Source of the DNA: an uncultured Jannaschia sp.
GTDB taxonomy: Bacteria; Pseudomonadota; Alphaproteobacteria; Rhodobacterales; Rhodobacteraceae
Assembly (NCBI GenBank): GCA_937916365.1
Contig: CALFSY010000069.1
Location: 1-11,036 of the forward strand
DNA: 11,036 bases
Reading direction: 5' to 3'
Positions 7,656 through 11,036 of this stretch are shown piece after piece; position 1 is the first letter of the stretch; each line of letters starts with the position of its first letter. Both the position numbers and the translations under genes were made by a program. Below the pieces are notes generated by a model that had not been told where the DNA came from, made no database searches, and was given only the letters and a program-made list of their open reading frames with translations.

Positions 7656-8672
7656 CTATTTCCCGTGGTAATCCCGAAACCATTTCACGAATTGTGCGAT
7701 GCCGTCGCGGAAATCCGTTTGCGGGCGATACCCCGTTAGCTTCTGCAACAGCGTTGCATCGGCCCATGTTGCGGGCACGTCGCCTTTGTGCATCGGCATA
7801 TAATTTCGGGTCGCTTTTTTGCCGACGCAGTCTTCGATCGCGTCGATAAAATCCAACAACCGGATTTTCTGCGAATTGCCTATGTTGACGATGCGAAACG
7901 GGGCGACGGGCGATAGGCTATCGCCATCGTCAATGTCCTCTGCCGCCTCAGGGCGCGTGGGCGCAACATCCATCAACAGGCGAATGCCCCGCACCAAATC
8001 TTCGACATAGGTGAAATCACGATACATGTTGCCGTGGTTATAGATGTCGATCGGGCGATCATCGAGGATCGCATCGACAAATTTATATAGTGCCAAGTCC
8101 GGGCGCCCCCATGGCCCATAGACGGTAAAAAACCGAAACATGGTTGTGGGAATGTTCCACAAATGGGCATACGAATGTGCCATGCTTTCGTTGGCCTTTT
8201 TCGTTGCCGCATAAATGGTTAGCTGCGTATCGGCTTTTTCGGTTTCGGAAAAGGGCATATCATCGTTTGCGCCATAAACCGATGATGTTGACGCCATAAG
8301 CAGATGTTGAATGGCGTGCCGCCGCGCGGCCTCCATCACTGTGAAGGTGCCGATAATGTTACTGTCGATATATGATCGCGGGTTTTCCAGGCTATAGCGC
8401 ACTCCGGCCTGCGCGGCGAGGTGGATGATAACATCGGGCACGAAATCATCGACCAAGGCATCAAAGCGCGCTTGATCTTCCAACATGCCTTCCGTTGCGG
8501 AAAAATTTTGATGTTGCAATAGCATGGCATGGCGGCGTTTTTTCAATGTAACATCGTAGTAATCCGTCATGCCGTCATACCCGCGCACCCAAAATCCTTC
8601 GGCCAACAACAAACGGGCCAGATGATACCCAATGAAACCGGCCGTGCCGGTGATAAGGATTTTGCGGATCAT
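7656..8672 (-). CDS. NAD-dependent nucleotide-sugar epimerase, probably UDP-glucuronate 4-epimerase
   Basis: This is a short-chain dehydrogenase/reductase (extended) enzyme that probably interconverts UDP-glucuronate and UDP-galacturonate for envelope or capsule polysaccharide. Seen in the 338 residues: the NAD-binding glycine motif TGTAGFIG (Gly9, Gly12, Gly15), HLAAQAGVRYS (84-94), STSSVYG (128-134), and the catalytic YAATK with Tyr154 and Lys158. The stretch TTMFRFFTVYGPWGRPD after the active site is the pattern I associate with the UDP-glucuronate 4-epimerase (LpsL/CapI-like) branch rather than GalE or RmlB. YRDFTYVEDL in the C-terminal half is also typical. The ATG at 8672 gives the normal family N-terminus, with a purine-rich AAGAAAGAA stretch ahead. 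It stands alone between convergent sucB and divergent rluB. The superfamily is certain; the exact substrate is inferred from sequence style. Confidence 0.88.
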   Translation of the reverse strand: MIRKILITGTAGFIGYHLARLLLAEGFWVRGYDGMTDYYDVTLKKRRHAMLLQHQNFSATEGMLEDQARFDALVDDFVPDVIIHLAAQAGVRYSLENPRSYIDSNIIGTFTVMEAARRHAIQHLLMASTSSVYGANDDMPFSETEKADTQLTIYAATKKANESMAHSYAHLWNIPTTMFRFFTVYGPWGRPDLALYKFVDAILDDRPIDIYNHGNMYRDFTYVEDLVRGIRLLMDVAPTRPEAAEDIDDGDSLSPVAPFRIVNIGNSQKIRLLDFIDAIEDCVGKKATRNYMPMHKGDVPATWADATLLQKLTGYRPQTDFRDGIAQFVKWFRDYHGK

Positions 8673-8797
8673 ATCGGTTCTTTCTTATGGCCACTTGGGT
8701 AACATATCTGTCCCCATTTACATTTTGTTGCTTGCGATGGGCAATGCGCCACTTGTAACTGCACAAATCTTAATCAAACGGGCAAGGGCCCTGCATC
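8673..8797. promoter_or_regulatory. Divergent intergenic region between epimerase and rluB
   Basis: These 125 bases must hold the start signals for two divergent genes. On the minus strand TTGCCC, 16 bases, then TGTAAA gives a weak sigma-70-like pair facing the epimerase. On the plus strand no convincing pair is seen. AAGGG at 8784-8788 is the likely ribosome binding site of rluB. No operator-like palindrome stands out. Confidence 0.3.
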
Positions 8798-9649
8798 ATG
8801 AACACCACAGACCGCATTGCCAAACGGCTTAGCCGGGTTGGAATCGCCTCGCGCCGCGAAGCGGAACGCATGATTCTGGCCGGGCGTGTTGCGGTCAATG
8901 GCACAGTTGTGGATACCCCGGCCATCACCTTGGGTCCGGGCGACACACTGTCGGTTGATGGTGTGCCTGTGCCCGAACCAGAGCGCCCCCGATTATGGAT
9001 GTATCACAAACCCGTGGGTCTGGTGACAACCACGCGCGATGAAAAAGGCCGCCCCACGGTGTTCGATACTCTGCCCCCCGATTTGCCCCGCGTCATGAGT
9101 ATTGGGCGCCTTGACCTAAATTCCGAGGGGCTGTTGCTATTGACCAATGATGGGGGGCTAAAACGGCGCTTGGAATTGCCGCGCACCGGGTGGGTGCGAA
9201 AATACCGCGTGCGCGTGAACGGCACCCCAAAAGATGCCGATTTTGCACCGCTGCGGCATGGTCTAACGATCGAAGACGACCATTTTCAACCGATAGAGGT
9301 GACGCTGGATCGGCAGCAAGGGGCAAATGCCTGGCTAACCATCGCATTACGCGAAGGCAAAAATCGCGAAATCCGGCGTGCATTGGCCGAAATCGGGTTG
9401 GCAGTAAACCGGTTGATCCGCATTTCATTTGGTCCCTTTGCGCTTGGGCCATTGCCGTCCGGTAAGGTGCGGGAAATCAAACCCCGCATTTTGCGCGATC
9501 AACTTGGCCTTGACGATCCCACCATGGGTCATGCAAAGGCCAAAAAATCAACGCCTAGGGGGGGCTCTGATTCTCAGGGTCCGAAGAAGACGCGTGCGCG
9601 GTCTGGGGGCCCGCGGTTGCGGCCCCGGCCTTCGGGGTCGTCACGTTAA
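8798..9649 (+). CDS. rluB: RsuA/RluB/RluE-family pseudouridine synthase, probably 23S rRNA pseudouridine-2605 synthase
   Basis: This enzyme isomerises a specific uridine of ribosomal RNA to pseudouridine; 23S rRNA is the likely target. An S4 RNA-binding domain occupies about residues 5-55 (IAKRLSRVGIASRREAERMI...RVAVNG). The catalytic domain begins near YHKPVGLVTT (69-78). The catalytic aspartate is Asp106 in GRLDLNSEGLLLLT. KYRVRV and the REGKNREIRRAL motif, typical of the RsuA/RluB branch, follow. The last 45 or so residues are a basic Arg/Gly/Pro/Ser-rich tail. Such tails occur in RluB proteins and may bind RNA. The ATG at 8798 has AAGGG nine bases ahead. The final 95 bases overlap the 3' end of yciB on the other strand and include a G7 tract (9558-9564) where one extra G would bring a stop at once. 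RluB is preferred over RsuA because of the tail and length. Confidence 0.92.
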   Translation: MNTTDRIAKRLSRVGIASRREAERMILAGRVAVNGTVVDTPAITLGPGDTLSVDGVPVPEPERPRLWMYHKPVGLVTTTRDEKGRPTVFDTLPPDLPRVMSIGRLDLNSEGLLLLTNDGGLKRRLELPRTGWVRKYRVRVNGTPKDADFAPLRHGLTIEDDHFQPIEVTLDRQQGANAWLTIALREGKNREIRRALAEIGLAVNRLIRISFGPFALGPLPSGKVREIKPRILRDQLGLDDPTMGHAKAKKSTPRGGSDSQGPKKTRARSGGPRLRPRPSGSSR

Positions 9650-10277
9650 TACTATAACGTTCGAACAGTTTGGCCTGTGCCATAAAAACCAGGAACAAGA
9701 ACAGGGGAAACCCAAACGTTTCAAACGCCACCCAAAATTCTGTAGATTGGGTGCGCCAAACGATTTCATTCGCCACGGCCATCATGGCAAAGGCCATCGT
9801 CAAACGGCGGGTTAATTTCATCCATCCCGCGTCGGCCATGGGCAACAAATCCCCCATCAGGGCCTTTAGCCACGAACGCCCAAACATCAACCCGATCCCC
9901 AACACCACGGCAAAGGCCCCATAAACCAGCGTGGTTTTAATTTTGAAAAATCTTTCATCATTAAACAACACCGTCAACGCGCCAAAAAACACAACCAAAA
10001 CGGCGGTGAAAATCTGCATACGGGATAGTTTGCCGGTGAGCCGCCATAAAATCGCGGTGCTTGCCAACAAAATTGGAACAAAAGCTGCCGTAATAATGAT
10101 AAATCCGTCGTAATTTACCCCGCCCAAGGCAATCGTGTGATCCTGAAACCGGGTGTAAGCCAAAAAAAATAACAGCACAGGCCCAAGTTCCAACGCCAGT
10201 TTTAATCCAGGATGGATTGGTTTTTCTGTCAAAATGCCCCCGTTTTTTAGATTTACATCAAAGTTTTGCACCAACAT
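9555..10277 (-). CDS. yciB: YciB/IspZ inner-membrane protein (septation protein A family)
   Basis: This is a polytopic inner-membrane protein of the YciB (septation protein A, IspZ) family, linked to septation and envelope integrity; its molecular activity is not settled. Seen in the 240 residues: LKLALELGPVLLFF near the N-terminus, RFFKIKTTLVYGAFA in the centre, and ANEIVWRTQSTEFWVAFETFG before the last membrane segment. About five to six hydrophobic segments are visible. The ATG at 10277 has GGGGGATAGGA just ahead. Family members often begin at the TEK motif, so an in-frame TTG 16 codons further in is an alternative start. The last 35 or so residues form a polar Ala/Thr/Ser/Pro-rich tail beyond the usual family end, encoded in the overlap with rluB. 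It lies 56 bases after ftsY on the same strand and is probably co-transcribed with it. Confidence 0.9.
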   Translation of the reverse strand: MLVQNFDVNLKNGGILTEKPIHPGLKLALELGPVLLFFLAYTRFQDHTIALGGVNYDGFIIITAAFVPILLASTAILWRLTGKLSRMQIFTAVLVVFFGALTVLFNDERFFKIKTTLVYGAFAVVLGIGLMFGRSWLKALMGDLLPMADAGWMKLTRRLTMAFAMMAVANEIVWRTQSTEFWVAFETFGFPLFLFLVFMAQAKLFERYSINVTTPKAGAATAGPQTAHASSSDPENQSPP

Positions 10278-10333
10278 ATCCTATCCCCCGATTCAGGGCG
10301 ATGGGATTTATGCGTGTGGTGCATTGTAAAACA

Positions 10334-11036
10334 TCACGTTTCGGCCACCCCAACCAAGGCGTCGGCGAATTCTTGCGGATCAAAGGGTTGTAAATCATCA
10401 ATGCCTTCACCAACACCGATGGCATGAATTGGCAACCCGAAACGATCCGCCAATGCCACCAAAACCCCACCTTTCGCAGTGCCGTCCAGTTTTGTCATTA
10501 CCAACCCCGTCACATCGGCCATTTTTTGAAACATTTCAACCTGGGTGATGGCATTCTGCCCCGTGGTCGCATCCAAAACCAATACGATGTTGTGGGGGGC
10601 GTTTGGGTCTTTTTTGCGGATCGCGCGCACGATTTTCGCCAACTCTTCCATCAAATCGGATCGGTTTTGTAACCGCCCCGCCGTATCGATCATCAACAAA
10701 TCCGCACCGCTATCCTGTGCCTTTTCCATGGCGTCAAAGGCCAAGGCGGCAGGATCGGACCCTGGCGCCGCCGTTAGCACCGGCACACCCGCACGATCAG
10801 CCCAAATGCGCAACTGTTCGACCGCAGCCGCACGAAACGTATCGCCCGCCGCGATCGTAACCGATTTCCCCGCCTGGGTCAGTTGATGCGCCAATTTTCC
10901 GATCGTTGTTGTTTTCCCCGATCCGTTGACGCCAACCATCAAAATCACTTGCGGGCGCTGTGGGTAAAGCGGCAGGGGCCGTGCCACCGGGGCCATCACC
11001 TGCGCAATGTCTTGCGCCAACATTGCTTTGACATCC
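10334..11036 (-). CDS. ftsY: Signal recognition particle receptor FtsY, GTPase domain (N-terminus outside window)
   Basis: FtsY is the SRP receptor: a GTPase at the inner membrane that pairs with the SRP protein Ffh to deliver ribosomes making membrane proteins to the translocon. Numbering from the visible Met at 11023: GVNGSGKTTT (31-40, P-loop), DTFRAAAVEQL (61-71), DTAGR (113-117), TKLDGTAKGG (177-186, guanine-specificity motif), and GVGEGIDDLQPFDP (203-216). The protein ends soon after in FADAL, as FtsY proteins do. The frame stays open to the right edge with DVKA before that Met, and the family's helical N-domain start and acidic A domain are missing. The true start therefore lies beyond 11036 and the Met at 11023 is internal. 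yciB follows 56 bases downstream on the same strand. No GTPase motif is altered. Confidence 0.97.
   Translation of the reverse strand, partial: DVKAMLAQDIAQVMAPVARPLPLYPQRPQVILMVGVNGSGKTTTIGKLAHQLTQAGKSVTIAAGDTFRAAAVEQLRIWADRAGVPVLTAAPGSDPAALAFDAMEKAQDSGADLLMIDTAGRLQNRSDLMEELAKIVRAIRKKDPNAPHNIVLVLDATTGQNAITQVEMFQKMADVTGLVMTKLDGTAKGGVLVALADRFGLPIHAIGVGEGIDDLQPFDPQEFADALVGVAET

Overview
The window looks like a stretch of core chromosome from an alphaproteobacterium, most likely Rhodobacterales-like. The reasons are the moderately GC-rich coding sequence, the gene set sucD-sucA-sucB with small extra genes between them, an E2 subunit with two lipoyl domains, and an ftsY-yciB pair next to rluB. 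The taxonomic call is inference from gene content and protein style only.

Layout. Positions 2-1435 (+) hold the end of an integral-membrane GT-C (family 39/ArnT-like) glycosyltransferase cut by the window edge. A 46-base gap follows, then the oxoglutarate-to-succinate part of the TCA cycle on the same strand: sucD (1482-2363), a DUF805 membrane protein (2418-3059), sucA (3056-6016) and sucB (6021-7622). The last three are tightly packed: DUF805/sucA overlap by ATGA and sucA/sucB are 4 bases apart. sucC and lpd are not seen next to their partners. A hairpin at 7627-7646 lies between sucB and a convergent gene at 7656-8672 (-), a nucleotide-sugar epimerase resembling UDP-glucuronate 4-epimerases. 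A 125-base divergent intergenic region separates it from rluB (8798-9649, +). rluB runs tail to tail into yciB (9555-10277, -) with a 95-base overlap, and yciB lies downstream of ftsY (10334-11036, -, N-terminus outside the window).

How the genes work together. SucA (E1o) decarboxylates 2-oxoglutarate and passes the succinyl group to the lipoyl arms of SucB (E2o), which makes succinyl-CoA. SucD, with the unseen SucC, then converts succinyl-CoA to succinate with nucleotide triphosphate formation. The glycosyltransferase and the epimerase are envelope-polysaccharide type functions flanking the TCA block. RluB modifies 23S rRNA. FtsY is the receptor for the signal recognition particle and YciB is a membrane protein linked to envelope integrity and septation.

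I found no previously undescribed multi-gene system, and no RNA gene, CRISPR array, insertion sequence or phage element. The points worth a second look are modest: an AT-rich, longer-than-usual DUF805 gene coupled to sucA, the separation of sucD from sucC by a glycosyltransferase, the lipoyl-domain duplication, and the antisense overlap of rluB and yciB around a G7 tract.
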